A stretch of 64,000 nucleotides of DNA from an uncultured Sulfitobacter sp. GTDB lineage: Bacteria > Pseudomonadota > Alphaproteobacteria > Rhodobacterales > Rhodobacteraceae. The notes under the pieces were generated by a model. It did no database searches, was not told where the DNA came from, and saw nothing but the letters and a program-made list of their open reading frames with translations. The translations under genes were made by a program, and so were the position numbers. The number at the start of each line of letters is the position of its first letter. Position 1 is the stretch's first letter. Shown here piece by piece: positions 9,299 to 17,284 of the stretch. Location: assembly GCA_947501805.1 (NCBI GenBank), contig CANMXJ010000005.1:124001-188000 (forward strand), written 5' to 3'.

Positions 9299-11632
9299 GT
9301 GACTTCCGAACTGGAAAACGTGAATGTCGAAATAACGATCTTGCGCGAGCGGGAAACGGCAATGCGTGAGATCCTGCAGGTAATCAGCGCCTCGCAGACC
9401 GATCCCGCACCCGTTTTTGATACGATCCTAAAAAACGCGTCGCGTCTCTCAGGTGCGCCATTGGCCAATTTATGCATCCTGAATGAAACGCGTAGTTATT
9501 GGAATCTGGTCGCACATTATGGTGAGGGCTTGCGTCACTTGACGGTTGGGAAAACCACCCGCCTGTCAGACAGCAACTTGGTCCCGGCTCAAACTATGCG
9601 GACAGCCTCAATCGTTCACATCGAAAATCTGATGGAGACCGATCTGTATCAACAAGGCGATCCTGGCCGCGTTGCGATGGTCAAAGAGGAAGGCATGCGG
9701 ACCATCTTGGGTGTACCCCTTCTCCTCGATGGCAGGGCAATCGGCTGCATGACGTTATTCCGGCGTGAGGTGAAAGCCTTTACTCAAGACGAGATCGAAT
9801 TGGTAGAAACTTTCGCCGCGCAGGCGGTGATCGCCGTCGAAAATGTCCGCCAGTTCTGCGAGGTGCAGGAGCGGTTGGAACGAGAGATTGCAACAGGGCA
9901 GATCCTTGCTGCAATTAGCCGGAGTCGTGCGGACACCGCGCCGATTTTCGAGGAGATCCTAGAAAGCGCCGCCCGGTTGTGCCGTGCGCCCATGGCGTGG
10001 TTGCTGCTTCGCAACGCAGACCGAAACGAACTTCAACTGGCGGCCTATCATGGCCCAACGCGGCGCGCGTTGAAGATTGGCCAGACTTGGCCTCTGACTC
10101 CGGACCGAAAAATAACTGGATTGGGTCAAGCACTGTTAAACGCGCTCACGGTGCAGGACGAAGACCTGACGCAGGTGCAAGGATACCGGCGAGGCGATCC
10201 CGACATGGTGCAATTGGTAGACGAAGAGGGGCTGCGGACGCGACTTTCCGTGCCACTTGTGCGCGACGGCCAATCAATCGGAGCCATTGTACTCAGCCGG
10301 CGCGAGGTCTCGCGTTTCAGTGACGAAGATGTTCGGCTTGCGGATACATTTGCTGCTCAGGCGGTGATCGCCATCGAAAACGTCCGCCAGTTCCGCGAAC
10401 TGCAGGAGCGGCTGGAGCGTGAACGTGCCTCAGCCGAGATTCTTGAAGTTATCAGCCAGTCGCGTGACGATGACCGGCCCGTTTTCGACATCATTCTCAA
10501 GAACGCGGCGCAGCTTTGCAAAGCAAGCAACGCCAATCTAACGCTTGTCAACGCGGCACGCGATAAGGTCAGTCTTGTCGCCAGTCACGGCCGTTCAATA
10601 CTTTCGCTGGTGGTCGGTGAGAGCGAATGGAATCTGAAAGAGGCCATGTCAGTGGCGGAAGCTCTGAGCAGTCGAAAACCCATCCATATTCCTGACTACG
10701 CAGCGACTGAATCCTACAAGGACGGGTCAAATAAACTGCGGGTCAGGCTTGTGGACGAAAACGGCATTCGCGCAAGCCTTGCAGTGCCCCTGATGAGCGT
10801 TGAAGGCCCGATCGGCACGCTCATGCTTCATCGTGACGAGCCTGTCGCCTTCACCGAAGCTGAAATCAACCTTGCGACATCATTTGCAGCCCAAGCCGTC
10901 ATCGCGATTGAAAACGTTCGCCAATTTCAAGCGTTGGAGACCTTGAATGCCGAGCTTGGCGAGCGGGTCGATGAACAGGTCGGCGAAATAGAGCGCATGG
11001 GCCGTCTGAAGAGGTTTCTACCCTCGGCGGTCGCCGATGCAGTTGTGACCGCAGGGGACGAGAGCCTTCTCTCCTCCCATCGCGCCCTTGTCGCGACCAT
11101 GTTTTGTGACATGCGCGGTTTCACGGCCTTTTGCGAGGCCGCGGAACCGGAGGAAACCATAGAAGTCCTGCAAACCTATCATCAGGAGATGAGCGCGTTG
11201 ATCGACCGGCACGGCGGCGGTGTCGACCAGCGCGCAGGTGACGGCATCATGGTCATTTTCAACGACCCAATCCAAGTTGATGATCCGGCAGGCGACGCCG
11301 TACAACTTGCTTTGGCAATGCGCAGGCAAATGCGGGAACTCTGCGCAAAATGGAAAAAGCTTGGCCATCGTCTGGGCTTTGGTATCGGCATCTCCTTTGG
11401 ATACGCCACGGTTGGACTCGTTGGTTCGGCGGGCCGCTATGATTACACTGCGTCTGGAACATCCATCAACACTGCGGCCCGGCTCTGCGATATGGCTGCA
11501 AATGACGAGATCCTGATTTCTCCACGTACTTGGGCTGCAATTGAAGGCACTTTTGAAGCCGAAAGCCGAGGCGAGGTAAAAATGAAGGGCATCAGGGAAC
11601 CTGTAGAGATATTCGCTGTCCTTTCTGAGTAG
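9299..11632 (+). CDS. Triple-GAF class III adenylate/guanylate cyclase
   Basis: Predicted cytoplasmic signalling enzyme of 777 residues that would make a cyclic nucleotide from NTP. Three GAF domains come first (about residues 20-185, 205-365 and 385-545), joined by near-identical linkers of the type FAAQAVIAIENVRQF. A short linker leads to a class III cyclase domain (about 595-777). Metal-binding Asp604 (FCDMRGF) and Asp648 (AGDGIMVIF) are present, as are the INTAARL Asn and Arg. The position that is Lys in standard adenylate cyclases is Gln644, and the partner position is Thr in SGTSINTAARL. It belongs to the GAF-cyclase group with an FNDP motif. The start is GTG at 9299. The GAF ligands are unknown. 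It appears monocistronic. Confidence 0.88.
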   Translation: MTSELENVNVEITILRERETAMREILQVISASQTDPAPVFDTILKNASRLSGAPLANLCILNETRSYWNLVAHYGEGLRHLTVGKTTRLSDSNLVPAQTMRTASIVHIENLMETDLYQQGDPGRVAMVKEEGMRTILGVPLLLDGRAIGCMTLFRREVKAFTQDEIELVETFAAQAVIAVENVRQFCEVQERLEREIATGQILAAISRSRADTAPIFEEILESAARLCRAPMAWLLLRNADRNELQLAAYHGPTRRALKIGQTWPLTPDRKITGLGQALLNALTVQDEDLTQVQGYRRGDPDMVQLVDEEGLRTRLSVPLVRDGQSIGAIVLSRREVSRFSDEDVRLADTFAAQAVIAIENVRQFRELQERLERERASAEILEVISQSRDDDRPVFDIILKNAAQLCKASNANLTLVNAARDKVSLVASHGRSILSLVVGESEWNLKEAMSVAEALSSRKPIHIPDYAATESYKDGSNKLRVRLVDENGIRASLAVPLMSVEGPIGTLMLHRDEPVAFTEAEINLATSFAAQAVIAIENVRQFQALETLNAELGERVDEQVGEIERMGRLKRFLPSAVADAVVTAGDESLLSSHRALVATMFCDMRGFTAFCEAAEPEETIEVLQTYHQEMSALIDRHGGGVDQRAGDGIMVIFNDPIQVDDPAGDAVQLALAMRRQMRELCAKWKKLGHRLGFGIGISFGYATVGLVGSAGRYDYTASGTSINTAARLCDMAANDEILISPRTWAAIEGTFEAESRGEVKMKGIREPVEIFAVLSE

Positions 11633-11885
11633 TTTCCCAAAACATTAGGAAATCAGTGCTCAAGAGATTTGGGCGAACGGAAAGTGGTCTGAAGGCTCAG
11701 TTCGGTCGTCGCATATTATGCCGCAACGACCTCATTCGGGCTAAGACTGACTGCTGGTTGCGACCCAATCCGGAAGTTGGCAAGTTCATCTTGCGCGGAG
11801 GTTCAGGCTCCTTAAGTCAGCCATTCATACATCGCGCAGCGCCCTTATCGCTAAATGGCGATTGTCTGAGCAAAGAGAATTAGAA
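11633..11885. other. Gap between cyclase and terminator
   Basis: A 250-bp gap. A 75-codon plus-strand frame at 11656-11883 has no recognisable feature and is not called. The gap ends in the hairpin at 11886-11922. Confidence 0.4.
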
Positions 11886-11922
11886 CCCGATGGCAAAAGG
11901 TGTAATGCCATCGGGAAGTTTT
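11886..11922. terminator. Hairpin terminator between convergent genes
   Basis: A perfect 10-bp inverted repeat (CCCGATGGCA at 11886-11895, TGCCATCGGG at 11906-11915) with a 10-base loop, followed on the plus strand by AAGTTTT. It lies between the convergent cyclase and repeat-protein genes and starts 16 bp past the latter's stop codon, so it may serve both. Confidence 0.75.
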
Positions 11923-11937
11923 AACGTGCAGTTCAGA

Positions 11938-13851
11938 TCAGAGCATATCCGCTTCGGAACCGCTTCCTGAGGCAGCACTCCAAGTGTTATCATGTTCGTC
12001 GTCTTCGACCTCTTGGGTCATCAGTGACATCACATCATTGACAGAGACAACATCCGCCGCTGTATCTTCAGGATAAGCCTCGAAGGTAGGCAACTTGCTG
12101 GCCGCTGCGGAAGCGTCCATGCCACTCCATTGGCTATACCCACCAGTTGTACCGCCAGAGCCGGAACCCTTGGTGCCACCGGAGCCAGAGCCGCCTGTAC
12201 CGCCGGAGCCGGAACCCTTGGTGCCACCGGAGCCAGAGCCGCCTGTACCGCCGGAACCAGAGCCGCCTGTGCCGCCGGAGCCGGAACCCTTGGTACCACC
12301 GGAACCAGAGCCGCCTGTGCCGCCGGAGCCGGAACCCTTGGTGCCACCGGAACCAGAGCCGCCTGTACCGCCAGAGCCGGAACCCTTGGTGCCACCGGAA
12401 CCAGAGCCGCCTGTGCCGCCGGAGCCGGAACCCTTGGTGCCACCGGAGCCAGAGCCGCCTGTGCCGCCGGAGCCGGAACCCTTGGTGCCACCGGAACCAG
12501 AGCCGCCTGTGCCGCCGGAGCCGGAACCCTTGGTGCCACCGGAACCAGAGCCACCTGTGCCGCCGGAGCCGGAACCCTTGGTGCCACCGGAGCCAGAGCC
12601 ACTTGTACCGCCGGAGCCGGAACCCTTGGTGCCACCGGAACCGGAGCCGCCCGTGCCGCCGGAGCCGAAACCCTTGGTGCCACCGGAACCGGAGCCGCCT
12701 GTGCCGCCAGAGCCGGTACCCTTGGTACCACCGGAGCCGGAGCCACCTGTGCCGCCAGAACCGGAACCCTTGGTGCCACCGGAACCGGAGCCACTTGTGC
12801 CGCCAGAGCCGGTACCCTTGGTACCACCGGAGCCGGAGCCACCTGTGCCGCCAGAACCGGAACCGCTTTGTTCATTGTCGTCCGCTTCATCAACCGGAGC
12901 GCCGTCGCTCAGAACCTCGGTTGTTCCGTCTGCCGCAGTGATCACCACGGTCAAATTGGACAAATCGATGTCTTCCAAGGTCAGCGGACCATTGTCCGAC
13001 CAGAGGGTGAAGTTCGCCGCGCCCACTGAGCCGTCAGTTGACCCCGTGCTTTGGCCAAACTGTACTGCGGCATCAAAAGTGCCCGGAACGGAGGTACCGT
13101 TTGGCAAGCCGTTGATTGCGTCGGCACCTGCGATGAACCCTGTGACAGGAGGGGTCAATGGATCGGGGAAAAAATTCAAGCCTTCAAGTCCGGAGTTGTC
13201 CGCCATGTTGAACAACAAGCCATCAATATCTGCAGCACCGTTGTCAAAAGACGTCGCTTGCAGCGTAAGAAAGAGCTGACCTTGAGGTGTTTCGGTTACC
13301 GAAACAGTTACTTGCTGCTGGTCCCCAAACTCGAAGGATTGAGTTGTCTTATCGGCCCCTTCGCTAACTGATCCATTGGTGCCGCCGGAGCCCGAACCCT
13401 TGGTGCCACCGGAGCCAGAGCCGCCTGTACCGCCGGAGCCGGAACCCTTGGTACCACCGGAACCAGAGCCGCCTGTGCCGCCAGAGCCGGAACCCTTGGT
13501 GCCACCGGAACCGGAGCCGCCTGTGCCGCCGGAGCCGGAACCCTTGGTGCCACCGGAGCCGGAGCCACCTGTACCGCCAGAGCCGGAACCCTTGGTGCCA
13601 CCGGAACCAGAGCCGCCTGTACCGCCAGAGCCGGAACCCCTGGTGCCACCGGAACCGGAGCCACCTGTGCCGCCGGAGCCTTGGCTATCGTTCTGCATAT
13701 CGTCAATTTCATTTGCGAGGTTCGCATTGTACCAATTGGCAAAAGAATCGCCTTCAACGCCGCCGTTGTGATACGATTTGGTGCTGCTGGCCGTTTCGTG
13801 GCCCGAGCCACTTGTCGCACCGGAGCCGGAATAATAGGTTTTCGTCGACAT
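11938..13851 (-). CDS. GSGSGGT-repeat protein with a central globular domain
   Basis: A 637-residue protein of unknown function. The start at ATG 13851 has GAGGA just upstream; an earlier start at 13899 lacks one. Layout: an N-terminal Gly/Ser/Tyr-rich segment (1-57); about 13 copies of an 8-residue repeat GSGSGGT(G/K) (58-160); an ordered-looking, acidic domain (about 165-325); about 30 more copies (327-571); and an acidic tail (572-637). Units alternate G and K at position 8, giving a 16-residue, 48-bp higher-order period. The central domain has the look of beta-rich modules seen in roseobacter RTX proteins (LLFNMAD, AVQFGQ). There is no signal peptide, lipobox, membrane segment or RTX repeat. 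Export by a type I system and a role in matrix or surface are guesses. Confidence 0.8.
   Translation of the reverse strand: MSTKTYYSGSGATSGSGHETASSTKSYHNGGVEGDSFANWYNANLANEIDDMQNDSQGSGGTGGSGSGGTRGSGSGGTGGSGSGGTKGSGSGGTGGSGSGGTKGSGSGGTGGSGSGGTKGSGSGGTGGSGSGGTKGSGSGGTGGSGSGGTKGSGSGGTNGSVSEGADKTTQSFEFGDQQQVTVSVTETPQGQLFLTLQATSFDNGAADIDGLLFNMADNSGLEGLNFFPDPLTPPVTGFIAGADAINGLPNGTSVPGTFDAAVQFGQSTGSTDGSVGAANFTLWSDNGPLTLEDIDLSNLTVVITAADGTTEVLSDGAPVDEADDNEQSGSGSGGTGGSGSGGTKGTGSGGTSGSGSGGTKGSGSGGTGGSGSGGTKGTGSGGTGGSGSGGTKGFGSGGTGGSGSGGTKGSGSGGTSGSGSGGTKGSGSGGTGGSGSGGTKGSGSGGTGGSGSGGTKGSGSGGTGGSGSGGTKGSGSGGTGGSGSGGTKGSGSGGTGGSGSGGTKGSGSGGTGGSGSGGTKGSGSGGTGGSGSGGTGGSGSGGTKGSGSGGTGGSGSGGTKGSGSGGTTGGYSQWSGMDASAAASKLPTFEAYPEDTAADVVSVNDVMSLMTQEVEDDEHDNTWSAASGSGSEADML
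12139..12867 (-). repeat. 24-bp tandem repeat, larger block
   Basis: About 30 tandem copies of a 24-bp unit encoding GSGSGGT(G/K), alternating to give a 48-bp period. Substitutions are mostly third-position, such as CCA/CCG and GAG/GAA as read on the plus strand, so the amino-acid pattern is kept while the DNA drifts. The array is a likely site of copy-number change and of assembly error. Confidence 0.9.
13376..13680 (-). repeat. 24-bp tandem repeat, smaller block
   Basis: About 13 copies of the same 24-bp unit as at 12139-12867, separated from it by the central domain. The variants are the same, which suggests exchange between the two blocks. Confidence 0.88.
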
Positions 13852-14246
13852 GCTAATTCCTCTACAGATAGTCCAAAATGGCTGTTTATAATTCTTCAAG
13901 TCGGTCTGTTCGGATCAGGAAGATATTTTTGCAGCTTGGCAAATTCTGGTAGGCAAAATTCACATCTCTGACAAATCAATAACAAATTGTGGTTGATTTC
14001 GGCCCTAATTATCCTGCCTTCTGGAAACAATGATCTGGATTTCTGGCCATTCATTCGGATCGTAAGTCAATCTTTTCGCAAGATGCCTTTTCTGCGCCAC
14101 AATTGGGTGGGTTGATTCGAGATCTGCCTAGTCCCTTCCTAAATTCGGCCATAATATCGTAATAACGTGACCGCCTAAACTACGCTTCATCGATGGCAGA
14201 ATAATCGCACGAAGAGGCTATTACCATATGTAGCAGAGGGCGAAAA
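13852..14246. other. Divergent intergenic region
   Basis: A 395-bp AT-rich gap between the repeat-protein gene and the kinase-like gene, presumably holding both promoters. I see no gene or strong hairpin. Ribosome sites lie just before 13851 (GAGGA, minus) and 14247 (AGAGGG, plus). Confidence 0.45.
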
Positions 14247-15293
14247 ATGGGCAGTAGCAATCGAAAGCGGATGGAACGGCTCGTTGAATGTGCCGAGGCG
14301 CATTTTGGTGAAAGCGTCGTTTCTACTTCTGCACCTGGGGGAGAGGGGCGTGCAAGTTGGCGGCTTCAACTTGAAAGCCGCTCGATCATTGCGACCCTGC
14401 GCCCGAATTTTAGACGCACACATCTGGAGGCCTTTGCGCTGGGCAAAATTGGGCAATACTGCAGCGACATTCCCGAATGCCTTGGCGTGGTGGGGGAGAT
14501 AATGTTCCAGTCGGATGTTGGTGGTAAACGCCTGAACCAAGAGATCGTGAAGCTGAACCAAACCCGCCGCGAGGACGTGTCACACGAGGCGATTGCCTCT
14601 ATTTTTAGAATTCAGTCCGCCGCCAAACAGGCTGGGTTGAACGAAACAATGCCACATCTGGGGGTGAATACGGATTGGGTTGAGAACTTAGCGAATGCGG
14701 TTTCAGCCCTGGAGCCTTTCTCGGCCGGGCGGTCGATGGATGTGGATCGCGAAGCGTTGAGCGCGCGCATTGCTTGCCGCGCGACGCAATTTGTAAAATG
14801 GGATTGCCGGTCCGGGAATGCAGCGATCGGGGATGATGACCGCCTGCGGTGGTTTGATTTCGAGTATTGCGGCGTGCGCCATGGAGCTGAGGACGTGGCT
14901 TGGCTATTGGGTGATGAGGCCTGGCCGATGAGCCCAGAAACAATGGAGCAGATTGTGATTTCGGCGTATGATCCCAAAGTCGGGCACGCGTTGGAGCCCT
15001 ATCTGAACTACCTCTCGGTCTATTTGACGCTGCATTGCGTACAGCGGATCAAGCTGATCATAAAAGAAGTGAACAAGCGCGGGTGGCTCTCCAAAACCCG
15101 AGTGCGAAAATATGATGATGCCGGGGTCCACCCCGAGTTTGCCGCCCAGATTTGCAAAGTGGGCGCGTATTTTGCAGCACGTAGTCCCTTGACGGCCCCG
15201 ATTGGTCTGGATTTCGAAGACGCCGAAAAAGTGTTTCGGACAATCCTGCGAAATGGCAATGGCAAAGCCGAAAGGATGAAAATCCCGGCATGA
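14247..15293 (+). CDS. Aminoglycoside-phosphotransferase-fold kinase-like protein
   Basis: A protein of 348 residues with the APH/choline-kinase-type catalytic core. KWDCRSGN holds the probable catalytic Asp186 and metal-ligand Asn191, and WFDFEYCG holds the second metal ligand Asp204 with a typical Glu. The usual catalytic-loop His is Trp185 here. The N-terminal lobe is weakly conserved. Such proteins phosphorylate small molecules such as aminoglycosides, choline, homoserine or sugars; the substrate is not evident. The stop overlaps the start of the acetyltransferase gene by ATGA, so the two are translationally coupled and probably act in one pathway. Confidence 0.75.
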   Translation: MGSSNRKRMERLVECAEAHFGESVVSTSAPGGEGRASWRLQLESRSIIATLRPNFRRTHLEAFALGKIGQYCSDIPECLGVVGEIMFQSDVGGKRLNQEIVKLNQTRREDVSHEAIASIFRIQSAAKQAGLNETMPHLGVNTDWVENLANAVSALEPFSAGRSMDVDREALSARIACRATQFVKWDCRSGNAAIGDDDRLRWFDFEYCGVRHGAEDVAWLLGDEAWPMSPETMEQIVISAYDPKVGHALEPYLNYLSVYLTLHCVQRIKLIIKEVNKRGWLSKTRVRKYDDAGVHPEFAAQICKVGAYFAARSPLTAPIGLDFEDAEKVFRTILRNGNGKAERMKIPA

Positions 15294-16513
15294 GTAGTTT
15301 GCCCCCCAACAGATCCGCCCAAAGCCGCTTGCGTGTTGAAACAATCGACACCTTTGCGGAGTTTCTTGCGGTTGAGTCCGCGTGGAAAGCGCTTGAAGAT
15401 CGCGATCCGGAAATGACATTTTTTTTGTCGTGGGATTGGTTAGGGCAGGCATTCCGCAACAACACCTATCGGTGGAGTGTGCTGGCGGTCTACGCCCCAG
15501 ATAAGGGGGATGAAATTGTCGGCCTATTGCCGCTGAAATACGGCGTGCATTGGAGCACGACCCGCAAGGAATTCCAGACCGAGATCGAGGCCGGCGGGCG
15601 CTTGATCTTTAGCGAATACACCGGTTTTCTGTGTGATCCAGAAAATGAGGCCGCCGTCATGAGTGCATTAGCGAATGCCCTGCGCAATATGCCCTGGTCA
15701 AAGCTTTCGCTGCGATATGTGGCGCAAAAACAGCGCGCTACGTTGTTTTGTGAGGCCTTTGAACGCTTTGGTTACCCGGTGACGTGGAAAAATTACCGCA
15801 TTAACAAAGGCAAAACCGACAACCTGATTTGCCCGCATGTACCCTTGCCCGATGATTTCGAAACCTATCTTCAATCCAGTGTCAGTGCCAACACGCGCCA
15901 GAGGTATCGCCGTTTCCAGCGGAAATTTTTTACCAATGGCGACTATCATTTCACCCATAGTGATGAGAGCAGATTCGAAAAAGATATCGCGATTCTGATG
16001 GGTTTTTGGAAACAGAAATGGGTCCCGGAAAAGGGGCGTTCGAAGTCAAACACAGTTGCTGCAAATTTCGAAAAGGTGCTGAAAGCGGCGCTTGAGACGG
16101 AGGCGCTGTTTCTCCCAATCTTGTGGCGGGGGGATACCCCATTGGCGGCCTTGGGACATGTGATGGATCCAAAGAACGGGGCGATGCATTTCATTATCGC
16201 GGGGCGTGACAATGCGGCTGAGGAGGCTTTCATTGGGGCGGCCTTGCACTTTCATAGCATCGAATGTGCGATATTGCTGGGATGCCAATATTACGATTTT
16301 GGCCATGGTGATGAGGAATATAAGTTTAGCTACGGTGCCGAAAAAACCAAGGTAGAGTATTTCTCAATCAGGCGACCTGATGCAGGTTCAGAAATGGTAT
16401 TTGATTCAATCAGTACGGGTGCTGCTTTGAAGCGCGTTGAGGGATTTATTAGGGCAGGTGAAACAGATCAGGCAGAGCGCGCTTGTCGCCAATTGTCGCA
16501 GATTTTCAAGTAA
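15290..16513 (+). CDS. CelD/BcsL-type GNAT acetyltransferase
   Basis: A 407-residue protein of the CelD/BcsL acetyltransferase type (Acetyltransf_6 fold), related to enzymes that acylate or aminoacylate polysaccharides or cell-wall glycans. The N-terminal part has FFLSWDWL and PLKYG; the C-terminal GNAT part has an ARG-like loop region (AAEEAFIGAALHFHSIECAI) and YYDFGHGDEEYKFSYGAEK, the signature end of this family. It overlaps the kinase-like gene by 4 bp. Together they suggest modification of an envelope glycan or small metabolite. No glycosyltransferase or export gene is next to them, so the target is open. Confidence 0.8.
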   Translation: MSSLPPNRSAQSRLRVETIDTFAEFLAVESAWKALEDRDPEMTFFLSWDWLGQAFRNNTYRWSVLAVYAPDKGDEIVGLLPLKYGVHWSTTRKEFQTEIEAGGRLIFSEYTGFLCDPENEAAVMSALANALRNMPWSKLSLRYVAQKQRATLFCEAFERFGYPVTWKNYRINKGKTDNLICPHVPLPDDFETYLQSSVSANTRQRYRRFQRKFFTNGDYHFTHSDESRFEKDIAILMGFWKQKWVPEKGRSKSNTVAANFEKVLKAALETEALFLPILWRGDTPLAALGHVMDPKNGAMHFIIAGRDNAAEEAFIGAALHFHSIECAILLGCQYYDFGHGDEEYKFSYGAEKTKVEYFSIRRPDAGSEMVFDSISTGAALKRVEGFIRAGETDQAERACRQLSQIFK

Positions 16514-16748
16514 AACTGAACTTGGTGAGATTGGTTCTGCTTGGAATCGTTTTCGCTTAGTAGCCTTGCCACCGATAGAGCACTATCGGTGTTTTCCTCG
16601 ATTATTGAAGGTCCGCTTTCCCGAGTTTGGAGCGCACAAATATGGGCTGGAGCGAACTTGCAATTTCCGCCGATTTTGTTGAACGGCTATGTCTTAGTCT
16701 TTAGGCAAGTCGCTGATTCAATTCCTGTATTGAGCGGGCGGAGTAACG
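16514..16748. other. Gap before the transposase stub
   Basis: About 235 bp after the acetyltransferase gene with no supported gene. It probably contains the left end of the insertion sequence whose transposase begins at 16749, but I could not define a terminal inverted repeat by eye. Confidence 0.35.
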
Positions 16749-16970
16749 ATGATGCGACCGAAGCAGGAAGCGCAGGCGGCGCTGTTCTACAAACTCTCGT
16801 TCGAAGATCATGTTCTGCAAAACGATCTGCTTGGGGCGATTGAAAGGCATCTCGATCTGAGCAGCATTCGAGGGCATTTGGCAGGTTTCTATAGCATCAC
16901 AGGTCGTCCGTCGATTGATCCCGAATTGCTGATCTGGATGTTTTTGCTCGACTATTTCTCCGCCGTTTAG
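16749..16970 (+). pseudogene. IS1182-type transposase, N-terminal stub
   Basis: A 73-residue frame matching only the start of IS1182-family transposases: QAALFYKLSFEDHV, DLSSIRGHLAGFYS and GRPSIDPELLIWM. Full enzymes are about 450 residues and carry a DDE catalytic core, all of which is missing. The frame ends in the last conserved strand after FLLDYF. This is a dead remnant and marks the left border of the tRNA-Gln region. Confidence 0.8.
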
Positions 16971-17096
16971 ATCCCGCTCTCTCTTCATTACTTATACCTA
17001 TTCCCCTCCCACCATAAACCCTTCCCCGCCCGAGGCCGACCACACCGTCTGGGCAGTCTCTCAGCGCTAAGGTTGTGGGGGCACAAAACTGGGGCA

Positions 17097-17149
17097 TTCC
17101 CGCGACCGGGGCTGCTCTAGCGTCTTACTACACTGGTCAGGAAAGTACT
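17097..17149. repeat. Imperfect repeat, copy B, abutting tRNA-Gln
   Basis: About 53 bp matching copy A at 4228-4281 (shared GGGGCTGCTCT and TGGTCAGGAAAG). It ends at the encoded CCA of the tRNA and so occupies the tRNA's immediate downstream flank on the minus strand. It could be an attachment-site arm or a duplicated flank. Confidence 0.5.
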
Positions 17150-17223
17150 GGCTGGGGTGGTAGGATTCGAACCTACGATCTCCTGTACCAAAAACAGTTG
17201 CCCTACCACTAGGCCACACCCCA
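17149..17223 (-). tRNA. tRNA-Gln (anticodon TTG)
   Basis: A 75-nt cloverleaf on the minus strand. The acceptor is TGGGGTG paired with CACCCCA, followed by G and an encoded CCA. The D arm is GGCCTAGTGGTAGGGC-like, the anticodon loop is TTTTGGT with TTG at positions 34-36, and the T arm is GTAGG-TTCGAAT-CCTAC. The anticodon stem has four good pairs, but its top pair (27:43) is A-G. The gene is probably functional, with some doubt because of that mismatch and the decayed surroundings. Confidence 0.9.
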
Positions 17224-17284
17224 ATACTCGGCGCTAAATAGTCTGAGAAAAAACCACGCGCAAGACCTCAATTTGCAAAAACTG

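Noticed and set aside
12139..12867. CRISPR-like array
   Set aside because: The repeats are contiguous 24-bp coding units without spacers and fall inside a reading frame.
12095..13279. Long plus-strand frame encoding a PPEPEP-type proline-rich protein
   Set aside because: It is the antisense reading of the GSGSGGT repeat array; a 24-bp repeat with few stops stays open in several frames. The minus-strand gene has a ribosome site and a central domain that makes sense.
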